NCBI RefSeq assembly: GCF_025949665.1
Contig: NZ_JAPDFT010000001.1
Coordinates: 1,178,001 to 1,242,000 of the forward strand
Length of the DNA: 64,000 nucleotides
Direction of reading: 5' to 3'
Source of the DNA: Chryseobacterium viscerum
GTDB taxonomy: Bacteria > Bacteroidota > Bacteroidia > Flavobacteriales > Weeksellaceae
Shown here: one piece after another, positions 25,020-34,156 of the stretch
Position numbering within the stretch: position 1 is the first letter of the stretch
How the letters are laid out: every line of letters begins with the position of its first letter
Position numbers and translations under genes: made by a program
The notes under the pieces: generated by a model
Database searches by the model: none
Told to the model about the DNA's origin: nothing
What the model saw: the letters and a program-made list of their open reading frames with translations, nothing else

Positions 25020-25775
25020 TCAAAAATACTCCATTATTAGTAAAAATAAAAAAGGAAGTGCCGAACAAGTTTCCACTCCGAATGAAAAATAGCTGTCATC
25101 TCTTTTGTTATCAGAGAAATAGATGAGAATATAAGTTACAATACTGGTCATAAAAAAAGCTGCGGCATAAGATAATTCAAGACAAAAAACTCCAATAATA
25201 TTGCTTATGAAAACAAGTGCATAGGCAATGTGTTTGGTATTCTGAACACCTATCAGCATAGGAAAGGTTTTTACCGTATCATTATTCATATCTCGGATGT
25301 CAAAAGGAAGCACAAGTGCAGTGATAAAGAAAAAGCTGATCAGAAAAATGGGAATACTGAATTCCGGAAGGGTGAGCCAGCAGTTGACCAAGGCCCAGAC
25401 TAATCCAACATAAAAAACTTTGAGTAGTGGGATTTTCCGGATATAAACATCAAGAAAGAAACTATTGTAAAGCAGTCCCAATACTACAATAATGAACCAT
25501 TTCAAAAGCCTTATTTCATTGTGGTTGTGAATGATTAAAAAAGCACAGACCATTCCTGCAACAGCATTGATGACTACTATTTTAAAAAAATGTTTGGTGT
25601 ATTGGTATTTAGTATACAGGTAACCACTGAAATAAGTGATGAAAATTAATGCAAAGGTAGGGAAACGGAATGTGTTTTGCTCTTTCATGAAAAATACTGC
25701 AAAAAGAGTTCCCATAAGAGAGACATAAAATTGGCTGTCTATGATAGTTTTTTTCAGTATTTTTAAGATGTTCAT
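25020..25775 (-). CDS. UbiA-like prenyltransferase family membrane protein
   Basis: A 251-residue integral membrane protein with about eight hydrophobic segments. A cytosolic loop with LPFDIRDMNNDTVKTFPMLI (about 155-175) matches the second Asp-rich motif of UbiA prenyltransferases (DxxDxxxD). The first motif is weak: YNSFFLDVYIRKIP lacks the full NDxxDxxxD. Substrate and activity are uncertain; it may be a divergent paralog. It is 3 bases upstream of recF on the same strand and divergent from the giant alpha-2-macroglobulin gene by 18 bases. Confidence 0.6.
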   Translation of the reverse strand: MNILKILKKTIIDSQFYVSLMGTLFAVFFMKEQNTFRFPTFALIFITYFSGYLYTKYQYTKHFFKIVVINAVAGMVCAFLIIHNHNEIRLLKWFIIVVLGLLYNSFFLDVYIRKIPLLKVFYVGLVWALVNCWLTLPEFSIPIFLISFFFITALVLPFDIRDMNNDTVKTFPMLIGVQNTKHIAYALVFISNIIGVFCLELSYAAAFFMTSIVTYILIYFSDNKRDDSYFSFGVETCSALPFLFLLIMEYF

Positions 25776-25793
25776 TTATCAAAATTAATATAT

Positions 25794-28700
25794 ATGAAAA
25801 GATTTTCCAAGATTTTTCTGCTTTTGCTAGTAATGCTAAGCTTTTCAATGGTATCCGCACAGAAATATTACGATACCCAATGGAAAAAAGTGGCTGAAAA
25901 CAGTACGAAAGGAGCTTATAAATCTAATCTTCCCATCATTTTAGACATACAGAAACAAGCTATGAAAGAAAATAATACTTTTGAACTGATCCGTTCTCTG
26001 AAAGCGGAGTTCAGTATTGTAAATCAAACGGTGGATGATGACCAGAATGATTCCGCTTCCCAATTTTTTAAAAAGCTTAAAGATGCAGAAGGCAAAATGA
26101 GTGGGGAAGGCAAATTGGTATACAAAGTTTTACTGAATGGTTTTTTCATGGATTATTACAACCAGAACTCATGGAAAGTCAATGGAAGAACCAATATCAA
26201 CTCTCAGGATATTTCACAAATTGAGACCTGGAGTAAGCTTGATTTTAAAAATTATTTAACAAAAAGCTTTCAGGAACTTGATCAGGAGAAACCTGAAATG
26301 AAAAAAATCTCTCTGGAAAAGTATAAGAATATTTTTTCAGGTACTGAGGATATCGCTTATTTTCCAACATTGTCTGACTGGTACGCAATCAGGAAAGTAG
26401 TATTTTTATCTGAAAATAATATTTTCACAAAAAATGAACTGACAGCAAACCGCATTACGATCAATGCCATTTATGATGAACTGATTGCTCAGAATACAGG
26501 AAATACAAAGCTGTATTTCATGAAAGAAAAGATTACAGAGAACTGCAACTTCAATCATTGTAAAGATAAACTTGAACAGCTTCAGAATCTTTTAAAATCT
26601 GATGTAGAAGGAGATTATAAAGTGGTCATCATGGGAGAGATTATGGATGAGCTTGTGGGCAAGAAGAAACCTAAAGAAGCTATAGCATTGGCTGCCCAGG
26701 CTAAAAATGAATACCCGAAATCTCCATTCATTGAAAATATCAAAAGCAAGGAAGCACAGATTGTCAATCCGTATCTGACTCTGAAATATGAAGCACAGAC
26801 TCAGAACAATCTGCCGATTCATTTTGTTGCACAATATCAGAATGTATCAGAATTTACCCTGAATATTTATGAAGTGAAAGATGATTTTACACCATTGCTT
26901 CAATACGTTCAGGATTCTTATTCCAATACCTTTGGAAAACTGAAAAAAAATCTGGTAAGAAAAGAAACATTTCAGCTTCCGGATCCTAAGGATTATCAGA
27001 ATCATAAAACCACATTGGAGGTGAAACCGCTTCCTTCAGGAGTGTATGTAGCTGAATTTACGGTTGCAGGAGCTGACATGAAAGATTCAGACTCCAGACA
27101 GAATTTTTACTTTTTGGTTTCTGGAAACAGGATCATCTATCAATCTAAAACAGACCGAAAACCTTTGGCAGATGAATTGAAATTGGTTAACAGTGAAAAT
27201 GGTAAACCTATAGGAAATGAAGGCCTTAGATTTTATGAATTTGTTTCCAATAAAACGTTAACTAAAATTGAAGGAGCAACGAATGCAAATGGAGTATTTA
27301 TGTTCCCTTCTTCTGAAAACAAAGATTATTACAGAACTTTTCTGATTCAACAGCCTAAGACGAATGATTTCCAGATCATGCAGGTCTATGGAAACAGAGG
27401 CTATGCTGACGATTATAATCCTAATAAACAAACCCGTTCAACTGCTCAGATCTTCATAGACAGAGGGATTTACCGTCCGGGGCAGATAGTGTATTTCAAG
27501 GTGATTAATACCAGAATCAATAAAGAAGTTGAATCTGTTCTTTCAGGATTGAAACAGAAAATCACATTATTGAATACGAATAGTGAAGAGGTTTCTTCAC
27601 AGGATTTTACCACCAATGAATTTGGCTCTTATCATGGAGGCTTTATCCTTCCAAAAGGAAAACTGAACGGTGATTTTTATCTGAGAATAGACGGTGAAAG
27701 CCAGGGATATAAAAATTTCAGGGTAGAAGAATACAAAAGACCAAAATTTGAAGTCACTTTTACTCCGGTAAAAGAGGAATATAAATACGGACAAACTATA
27801 GAACTGAAAGGAAAAGCAGTAATGTTCTCCGGTGTTCCGCTGAACAATACTACCGTTAACTACGAAATCAAAAAACAGAATATCAGATGGAGATATTTCA
27901 GCTGGTATCCGCAGGACAATGATAATGAAAACTCAATTCTGGGCGAAGCAAAGACCAATGAAAAAGGAGAATTTATGATCCGTTTAGAACTTCAGAAAGA
28001 TGAAAAACTGGAAGGGATACAAATTGATAACTATGCCATCAATGCTTCTGTGACAGACATCAATGGGGAGACACAGACTGCAAATACTCAATTGAAAGTA
28101 GCTTCGGTTTCTCACTACATCCAGGCAGAAAATATCAGCAATACTTTTGCAGATGACAATGTGAAAGTGAAGGTAGAAACCAAGAACTATAATGATCAGA
28201 ATCTTAAGAAACCATATCAGGTGAAGTTATCAAAACTGATTGCTCCGGACAGAATTTTCAGAGATAATTTCAAGTCTGATGTTCAGAATCTACCGAAATA
28301 TTCAAAAGAAGAATTTATCAGCAAATTCCCACATGATCTTTTCGATAAAAATGATGAGATCAAAAATTGGAAAACAGAAAAAGTATTGGTTGAAAGACAA
28401 CAGCAGCCATCTGCTGACAATGCTCAGCTTTCAACGAATCTTGATTTAGGAAAACTGGAAGCAGGAGATTACCAGCTGGAACTTTTCAATATTGAAGGGA
28501 AAGACACTATAAAAACAGCTCAGAATTTCAGTGTCTGGGATAAAACCTCTTTAAAGCCGGTTCAGAAAACGTTCCTTACAGTGATTGCTCCGAAAGAAGA
28601 ATTGTCAAGAGGAGAAAAGGCTAAAGTGTATGTGTTTTCAGCAATTCCTGATGCATTAGTGAATGTTTTTGTACAGGATGGATCCGGAAAAACGATTTCA

Positions 28701-31700
28701 GAAGTTCATCAGATGAAAAAAGGGATATTGGAATATACTGCTGAAATTCCTAAAGATAAAAGTGTATCAGACCTGAACCTTCAGTTTCAGCTGGTAGCAT
28801 TCAATGATGTGAATACAGAATCTGTTTCTTTAAAAATAAAAGACACAGAAAAACCTTTAAAAATTGAAACAGTAACCTTCAGAGATAAACTTGAGCCTGA
28901 TGCAAAGGAAAAATGGACGGTAAAAGTAACTGGAAATGATAAGGAAAAGATCAATGCTGAGGTATTGGCCAATATGTATGATATGTCTCTGGATCAGTTT
29001 GCCGCAAACAGCTTTAGTTGGAGAAAATTGTACACTCCATTTGTGATCGTTACTTCATACGGGATCAACAATTATCTACAGCAGCAAAACTATCAGAAAA
29101 GACTAAGATATTTTGAAGATAAGTATGTACAGGTTCCACAGTTCAACTGGTTTGATGGTGATCTTTTCTACACGTTGCAGGGAGAAGTTGCAGGGCTTCA
29201 AAATAGAGAAGGAGTAAAAGCTCCAGCTTATGCGCTACCACCATCACCAATTGCAGGAGCAAGATTTAAAACTGCCAGAGCATCTGTGGCAAAAGAAGTT
29301 GTGGATAATGCAGCGATAGACGTAATGGCATCTAATGCAGACGGAGTTTTAGATCATGATGATGTAGCAAAAGAACTGGACAAAGTAGCTGTACGCCAAA
29401 ATCTGAATGAAACGGCATTCTTCTATCCTAATCTGAAAACCGATGCAGAAGGAAACGTAAGCTTTGAATTCACTTCTCCGGAAGCGCTGACAAAATGGAA
29501 ATTAATGTTCCTGGCACACACTCAGGATGCAAGAGCTGCTACATTGGAAAAAGAAGTGGTAACCCAAAAAGAATTCTCGGTAACTCCAAACTATCCGAGA
29601 TTCCTGAGAGAAGGAGATGAACTGAATCTGCAGTCGAAGTTATCTAACCTTACAGATAAAAAACTAAATGGTTCTGCTGAGTTACAGATTCTGGATGCAT
29701 TTACCAATGAGAATATTTCTTCAAAATTTGGACTTACGTCAGGAGCTCAAAACTTCAGTTTAAATGAAAACGGAAGCAGTGCATTAACATGGAAATTAAA
29801 AGTTCCGGACAATGTTTCCTCTATTATTTTCAAAGTGGTTGCTAAAGCTGGCGCATATTCTGACGGGGAACAACAGGCCGTTGCCATATTGCCAAACAGA
29901 ATGCTGGTGACGGATGCCGTTCCTGTATTTGTGAAAGAAGGAGAAACCAAAACATTTGTACTGGATAATCTTAAAAATAATGCATCCACGACAGCCTCTA
30001 ATGTTTCCAATACATTAGAATTGACAACTAATCCGATCTGGGAGATTATGTTTGCCCTTCCAAGTCTGAAAAATGATCAGAATAACTCTGCAGATGTGAT
30101 CTTCAATAAATGGTTTGCAGATGTACTGGCTTCAGAAATATTCAAAGCCAATCCAAAAATGAAAACGGTTTTTGAAGAATATCAGAACAAAGGATTATTG
30201 AATTCAAATCTTGAAAAAAATCAGGAGTTGAAACAACTGCTGCTGGAAGAAACCCCTTGGGTATTGGAAAGCAAAAATGAAGGCGAGCAGATGCAGAAAC
30301 TAGCATTATTATTTGATGCTAATACCATGAAAAATTCTATCAGTCAGGATTGGGATGAGTTCAAAAAACTACAAAATCCAGATGGTGGATTCTCTTGGTA
30401 TTCTGGGTATCCAAGCTCTTACGGTACCTCATTGTATATCCTTAAAAACTTAGGGAAAATCAATTCATGGTTAAAAGACAATGTGAAAGACTATCAAAGT
30501 GCCGACCAGAATGCTATTACAGCTAAGTTGATTCAGTATGTAGATAATGAAATCAACAAGTATTTTGATGTAAAGAAAGGCAACGTCTGGAATAACTGGG
30601 CTATGGATTATCTGGATACCAGAAATTACTGGGAAAAACAATATCCGTTGAAAGGAAAAGGTGCTGCCCTGAAAACGTTAGTTAAACAAAAAGCAAAAAC
30701 AGCAAAGATCACAGACTTCACATTCTTCGGACTTCACCGTGCAGCATTGTTAATGAATGATTACGGTCTAAAAGATGTATCTGATAAATTGATGACTTAC
30801 CTTAAAGAAACGTCTACAGATACAAAAACCCAAGGTGTTTACTGGAAGCAAAACCTTAATGACTGGGGATGGTTTGGTTCAAAGGTAGTCAATCACGCTG
30901 GAGCATTGGAAGTATTCAACAAGTTAAAATCTAACGATCAAAGCTTTATTGAAGACATGAAAATCTGGCTGGTAACTCAGAAGGAAGTGAACTCATGGGG
31001 AAGCTCAAGAGGTACAGCAGAAGTGATCTTTACCATTCTGAATTCAGGAAAATCATGGACAGGAGCGGAAAGTGATAAAGCGACTATCGTTTGGGGAGGA
31101 AAAGAATTAGCTCCTCAGACACAAGCTACGGGTTATGTGAAATCAACATTGAAACCAGAAGCTATAGATAAAAACTTAGCATCCGTAACCGTTACAAAAC
31201 CTGGTCCAGGAATTGTTCAGGGAGGATTGTTCTGGCAATATTATGAAGACCTTGATAAAATCAAATCTTCTGAAAATTATATTTTCGTAACTAAAGAACT
31301 TTATAAGAAAGTGAAAACTGTAAACGGAGAAGAGCTTCAGAAAATCTCAACCGAAACACCGTTGAAAGTAGGAGATAAAGTAACGGTAAGAATGATTCTG
31401 AATACAGACAGAGCCATGGAGTTTATTCATATTAAAGATATGCGTGCGGCAGGATTTGAACCCGTAGATGTATTATCCGGATATCAATGGAAGAATAATC
31501 TTGGATACTATCAGTCAACTAAAGATGCTTCTACCAACTTCTATATTCAGTACATGCCAAAAGGAAAATATGTTTTTGAATATGATGTGGTTGCCAATGC
31601 ATCAGGAAAATTCTCCAACGGAATTACAACGATGCAGAATTATTACGCACCACAGATGAATGCACATACAAAAGGAAGTAATGTCGTAATTTTAGAGTAA
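25794..31700 (+). CDS. Alpha-2-macroglobulin-like (MG domain) exported protein
   Basis: A 1968-residue exported protein with a signal peptide (MKRFSKIFLLLLVMLSFSMVSAQ). The middle contains MG2 and MG-type beta-sandwich domains: IFIDRGIYRPGQIVYFKVIN at about 555, a hallmark of the family, and FYPNLKTDAEGNVSFEFTSP at about 1215 for the A2M domain entry. The end is a helical toroid followed by a receptor-binding-like beta domain. Bacterial relatives trap attacking proteases or act in the periplasm. At the expected thioester site (after ALPSLKND, about residue 1425) there is no CxEQ motif, so covalent trapping is probably lost. A carboxypeptidase-like plug motif (YTLQGEVAGLQNREG) sits at about 1120-1140. 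Ecotin follows it. Confidence 0.85.
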   Translation: MKRFSKIFLLLLVMLSFSMVSAQKYYDTQWKKVAENSTKGAYKSNLPIILDIQKQAMKENNTFELIRSLKAEFSIVNQTVDDDQNDSASQFFKKLKDAEGKMSGEGKLVYKVLLNGFFMDYYNQNSWKVNGRTNINSQDISQIETWSKLDFKNYLTKSFQELDQEKPEMKKISLEKYKNIFSGTEDIAYFPTLSDWYAIRKVVFLSENNIFTKNELTANRITINAIYDELIAQNTGNTKLYFMKEKITENCNFNHCKDKLEQLQNLLKSDVEGDYKVVIMGEIMDELVGKKKPKEAIALAAQAKNEYPKSPFIENIKSKEAQIVNPYLTLKYEAQTQNNLPIHFVAQYQNVSEFTLNIYEVKDDFTPLLQYVQDSYSNTFGKLKKNLVRKETFQLPDPKDYQNHKTTLEVKPLPSGVYVAEFTVAGADMKDSDSRQNFYFLVSGNRIIYQSKTDRKPLADELKLVNSENGKPIGNEGLRFYEFVSNKTLTKIEGATNANGVFMFPSSENKDYYRTFLIQQPKTNDFQIMQVYGNRGYADDYNPNKQTRSTAQIFIDRGIYRPGQIVYFKVINTRINKEVESVLSGLKQKITLLNTNSEEVSSQDFTTNEFGSYHGGFILPKGKLNGDFYLRIDGESQGYKNFRVEEYKRPKFEVTFTPVKEEYKYGQTIELKGKAVMFSGVPLNNTTVNYEIKKQNIRWRYFSWYPQDNDNENSILGEAKTNEKGEFMIRLELQKDEKLEGIQIDNYAINASVTDINGETQTANTQLKVASVSHYIQAENISNTFADDNVKVKVETKNYNDQNLKKPYQVKLSKLIAPDRIFRDNFKSDVQNLPKYSKEEFISKFPHDLFDKNDEIKNWKTEKVLVERQQQPSADNAQLSTNLDLGKLEAGDYQLELFNIEGKDTIKTAQNFSVWDKTSLKPVQKTFLTVIAPKEELSRGEKAKVYVFSAIPDALVNVFVQDGSGKTISEVHQMKKGILEYTAEIPKDKSVSDLNLQFQLVAFNDVNTESVSLKIKDTEKPLKIETVTFRDKLEPDAKEKWTVKVTGNDKEKINAEVLANMYDMSLDQFAANSFSWRKLYTPFVIVTSYGINNYLQQQNYQKRLRYFEDKYVQVPQFNWFDGDLFYTLQGEVAGLQNREGVKAPAYALPPSPIAGARFKTARASVAKEVVDNAAIDVMASNADGVLDHDDVAKELDKVAVRQNLNETAFFYPNLKTDAEGNVSFEFTSPEALTKWKLMFLAHTQDARAATLEKEVVTQKEFSVTPNYPRFLREGDELNLQSKLSNLTDKKLNGSAELQILDAFTNENISSKFGLTSGAQNFSLNENGSSALTWKLKVPDNVSSIIFKVVAKAGAYSDGEQQAVAILPNRMLVTDAVPVFVKEGETKTFVLDNLKNNASTTASNVSNTLELTTNPIWEIMFALPSLKNDQNNSADVIFNKWFADVLASEIFKANPKMKTVFEEYQNKGLLNSNLEKNQELKQLLLEETPWVLESKNEGEQMQKLALLFDANTMKNSISQDWDEFKKLQNPDGGFSWYSGYPSSYGTSLYILKNLGKINSWLKDNVKDYQSADQNAITAKLIQYVDNEINKYFDVKKGNVWNNWAMDYLDTRNYWEKQYPLKGKGAALKTLVKQKAKTAKITDFTFFGLHRAALLMNDYGLKDVSDKLMTYLKETSTDTKTQGVYWKQNLNDWGWFGSKVVNHAGALEVFNKLKSNDQSFIEDMKIWLVTQKEVNSWGSSRGTAEVIFTILNSGKSWTGAESDKATIVWGGKELAPQTQATGYVKSTLKPEAIDKNLASVTVTKPGPGIVQGGLFWQYYEDLDKIKSSENYIFVTKELYKKVKTVNGEELQKISTETPLKVGDKVTVRMILNTDRAMEFIHIKDMRAAGFEPVDVLSGYQWKNNLGYYQSTKDASTNFYIQYMPKGKYVFEYDVVANASGKFSNGITTMQNYYAPQMNAHTKGSNVVILE

Positions 31701-31705
31701 CTTAT

Positions 31706-31741
31706 AAAAAGGCTGCAGTAAAAATTACTGCAGTCTTTTTG
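31706..31741 (+). terminator. Terminator after the macroglobulin gene
   Basis: CTGCAGTAA and TTACTGCAG pair around AAA, flanked by A on the left and T on the right. It starts 6 bases after the stop codon. Confidence 0.75.
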
Positions 31742-31849
31742 TTTCTGGGCTTTCAATGAAAATAGAATTAAATCGAAAAGTCAAACAATTGTTTAATTTT
31801 GGAATGGTTTTTGGAATTAGTATAATAGCAATTAAAAAATTATTAAAAG

Positions 31850-32338
31850 ATGAAATTTTCTAAAACTTTAATCACAGGATTAGTATTAATGGCTGGAGTA
31901 AATGCTTTCGCACAAAAGAAGGCAGAAAAGTTTGAAAAGCTACAGATTGAAATGTTCCCCAAAGCAAAAGAAGGATATAAGCAAGTATATATTCAGCTTC
32001 CCGTAGCAAAAAACGAAAACGATTTAAAAGTTGAACTTTTTGTAGGTGCTGAAAAAATGTTAGATTGTAACAACTATTTCCTGATGGGGGAAATGAAAAC
32101 TCAGGATCTTCAGGGATGGGGATACAACTATTATGAGGTAGAATCTAAAGGTGAGACTGCCGGAACCCTGATGGGCTGCATGGATAAAAAACTGACTAAA
32201 AAGTTTGTTACCTTAAAGCCTGAAACGGTAAGATACAACAGTAAACTTCCATTGGTGTTCTATGTACCGAAAGATATCGAAGTTCGTTACAGAATTTTAC
32301 GTCCTGATGCTGGCTTGAAAAAAGCAGTTCAAAGATAA
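31850..32338 (+). CDS. eco: Ecotin, periplasmic serine protease inhibitor
   Basis: A 162-residue protein with a signal peptide (MKFSKTLITGLVLMAGVNAFA). It matches ecotin: the reactive loop TLMGCM with C110, the partner C73 in MLDCNNYF (equivalent to the C50-C87 disulfide of E. coli ecotin), and the conserved VRYNSKLPLVFYVP and VRYRILRPDA blocks. By alignment the P1 residue is Leu107 rather than Met, and P1' is Met108, which may shift preference toward chymotrypsin- or elastase-like enzymes. Ecotin dimers inhibit trypsin-fold proteases in the periplasm. It follows the macroglobulin gene but behind a terminator, so co-regulation is possible but not assured. Confidence 0.93.
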   Translation: MKFSKTLITGLVLMAGVNAFAQKKAEKFEKLQIEMFPKAKEGYKQVYIQLPVAKNENDLKVELFVGAEKMLDCNNYFLMGEMKTQDLQGWGYNYYEVESKGETAGTLMGCMDKKLTKKFVTLKPETVRYNSKLPLVFYVPKDIEVRYRILRPDAGLKKAVQR

Positions 32339-32360
32339 ATCAGCTTATTATAATTATACA

Positions 32361-32392
32361 GAAAACTCCTCACAGCGATGTGGGGAGTTTTC
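32361..32392 (+). terminator. Terminator after ecotin
   Basis: GAAAACTCC...CACA and TGTG...GGAGTTTTC pair around GCGA, with one G-T pair. It follows the ecotin stop by about 22 bases. Confidence 0.7.
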
Positions 32393-32497
32393 GTTTATTA
32401 TCTATAGTAGTAGATGGTATTAAATATGGCGTTTGTCATTTCGTTGGAATCCAGATTCTAAATTCAGAATAGAATAAAAAAAATAGAGTCAATTTTA

Positions 32498-33112
32498 TTA
32501 TGTTATCCACTGATTAATTACCTTAATATTCCAGCCTTCAGGAATTCTTGTTATAACATAAGTTTCACCTCTGGAAACCCCATTATGGATTAAAATATAA
32601 GTGTCTTTTTTATCATCACATTTGAAAAGGTTGCTGTAAACAGGAACGTATAGATTGCTAAAACTTTGTTGGGCATATTTTGAAAACTCTTTTGAGGTAA
32701 GAAAAATTATCTTTTCACTTAAAGTATCTGTTCTTCTTAGATTTTCATCATTCGTTACCATAACATGATATTGTAGCATATCAAGGAAACTCTTTTTAGT
32801 GTTATTTGAAGAAGAATTATACCTTTTTCTCTGTGAAGCAAAATCTTCTTTAAATGTTTTTAAATTCACAATAAACTCAATGGTTAACGGATCAGGATTA
32901 TCAACAAGATCATATTCCCCGTATAAAGCGGCTAATAATGCTTTTGTAAAATCATTGTCTATCGTTTTGTATTTTGGATTATTATCCTCAGGATCAGAAA
33001 CTCCATCGTTGTCGGTGTCTTTTGACAAAGGATCGGTAAAAAATTCCATTTTTTCTTCAAGATCATTAAGCCCGTCTCCGTCAGAATCTTTTATGATCTC
33101 ATCAATATATAA
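32498..33112 (-). pseudogene. 3' half of a split calcium-repeat protein
   Basis: This frame opens directly after two stops in its own frame and reads DSDGDGLNDLEE, then DPLSKDTDNDGVSDPEDNNP. These are two thrombospondin type 3-like calcium-binding motifs (DxDxDG). The rest (about 160 residues) has no motif I know. The frame has no good start of its own (first ATG 33049). It overlaps the end of the upstream frame (33102-33764), and a one-base change in the TATATATTGATG stretch near 33100-33110 would join the two into one protein of about 420 residues. Read separately, this half would lack a signal peptide. Confidence 0.6.
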
Positions 33113-33764
33113 CTACTAGCGCATTGTTTCTTAATGTCTCATATTCAGATTCACCACTTGGGAAGGTTAATGGTCTGGTCATTCTCACAATATCTGCTTC
33201 AATCTGTAGGTGGCGACTATCTTTCCACAATGGGAATTGAGAATTTTTTTTAAAAAAATAATTATTATTCTTTTCCATGCCAGTATAATAATTCTTCCAG
33301 GTTTCTCCATTGTCCATAGAAATTCTTAGATAGTATTTCGCATTAAAAAAAGACTCTGTCTGATAAAGGATAGCAATAGTGTTATTAAGCTTGCCTATCT
33401 TAACAATTAAAGGCAAGGGAATGTCTCCATATTGTTTTGCAAATTCTATTTTTTTAATGGATTCTCTTACTTTATAATATCCCAATAGACTGTCCGATGC
33501 GACTTTGCTTTCTGCAGAAGCCATTTTCATTTCTAAAGAATCTATTATGTTTTCAGATCTTGAAAACCTTTTTAAATATTGGATAGATATGAATTTAAAA
33601 GGAGGAGTAAGTGCTTGTTTTCTTGTTATTTTATAATTGTAAGAATAGGTTTTTCTTGAACTGTCTTTGGCTTTTTCTAAAGCTTCACACTTGCAGATAT
33701 TCTGATCTTGTGCAGTTGAAAAGATGTATAGTAAAAAGAAGAATATGGTGAGAATGTGTTTCAA
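33102..33764 (-). pseudogene. 5' half of a split exported protein
   Basis: A 220-codon frame starting with TTG at 33762-33764. An upstream in-frame TAA excludes earlier starts, and the TTG opens a clear signal peptide (MKHILTIFFFLLYIFSTAQ). The mature part is a sequence rich in Ser, Lys and Tyr with no motif I recognise (RISMDNGETWKNYYTGMEKN). It ends NNALVVIY then two stops, exactly where the next frame begins with calcium-binding repeats. The simplest reading is a single exported protein disrupted by a one-base insertion. Sequencing error in the TA-rich run is possible. Confidence 0.55.
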
Positions 33765-34156
33765 AAGATAATTTTTTTATTAAATAGGTTGGTGTGAATT
33801 TAAGATGAAGCACTGTTTTTGTTATTTCTAAAAGTTTATTCAGTTTTTTATTCCGAAGAATCCAACTCTCAAATCAAAATCAGAATAAAAGTCATGGATA
33901 TTTTTTCAATTGAATATACTTCTATCCCTTTATTTCCTCATAAAAATACACTAAAGGTTCAATGCTAAAAGTAGAGTTAAATATTTTTTCAACATTTTTT
34001 AGTTTTTAATTAATATTTAAACGCATTGGGCAAAACTTTATTTTATAAGCTTTTGAACTTAAACATATTTTAAACTTACTTTAAATTCACCATATTGTAG
34101 AATTATCTTTAATGATTTTACTTTTTTTTGCATTATATTTGTTATAAACATAAACC
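33765..34156. other. AT-rich intergenic region
   Basis: 392 bases between divergent genes. Very AT-rich. I see no gene; it ends with the -7 box of the export operon (34134-34141). Confidence 0.5.
34134..34141 (+). promoter_or_regulatory. -7 box of the export operon
   Basis: TATATTTG matches the TAnnTTTG consensus, 15 bases upstream of the ATG at 34157. A TTG -33 element at the right distance was not clear. Confidence 0.45.
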
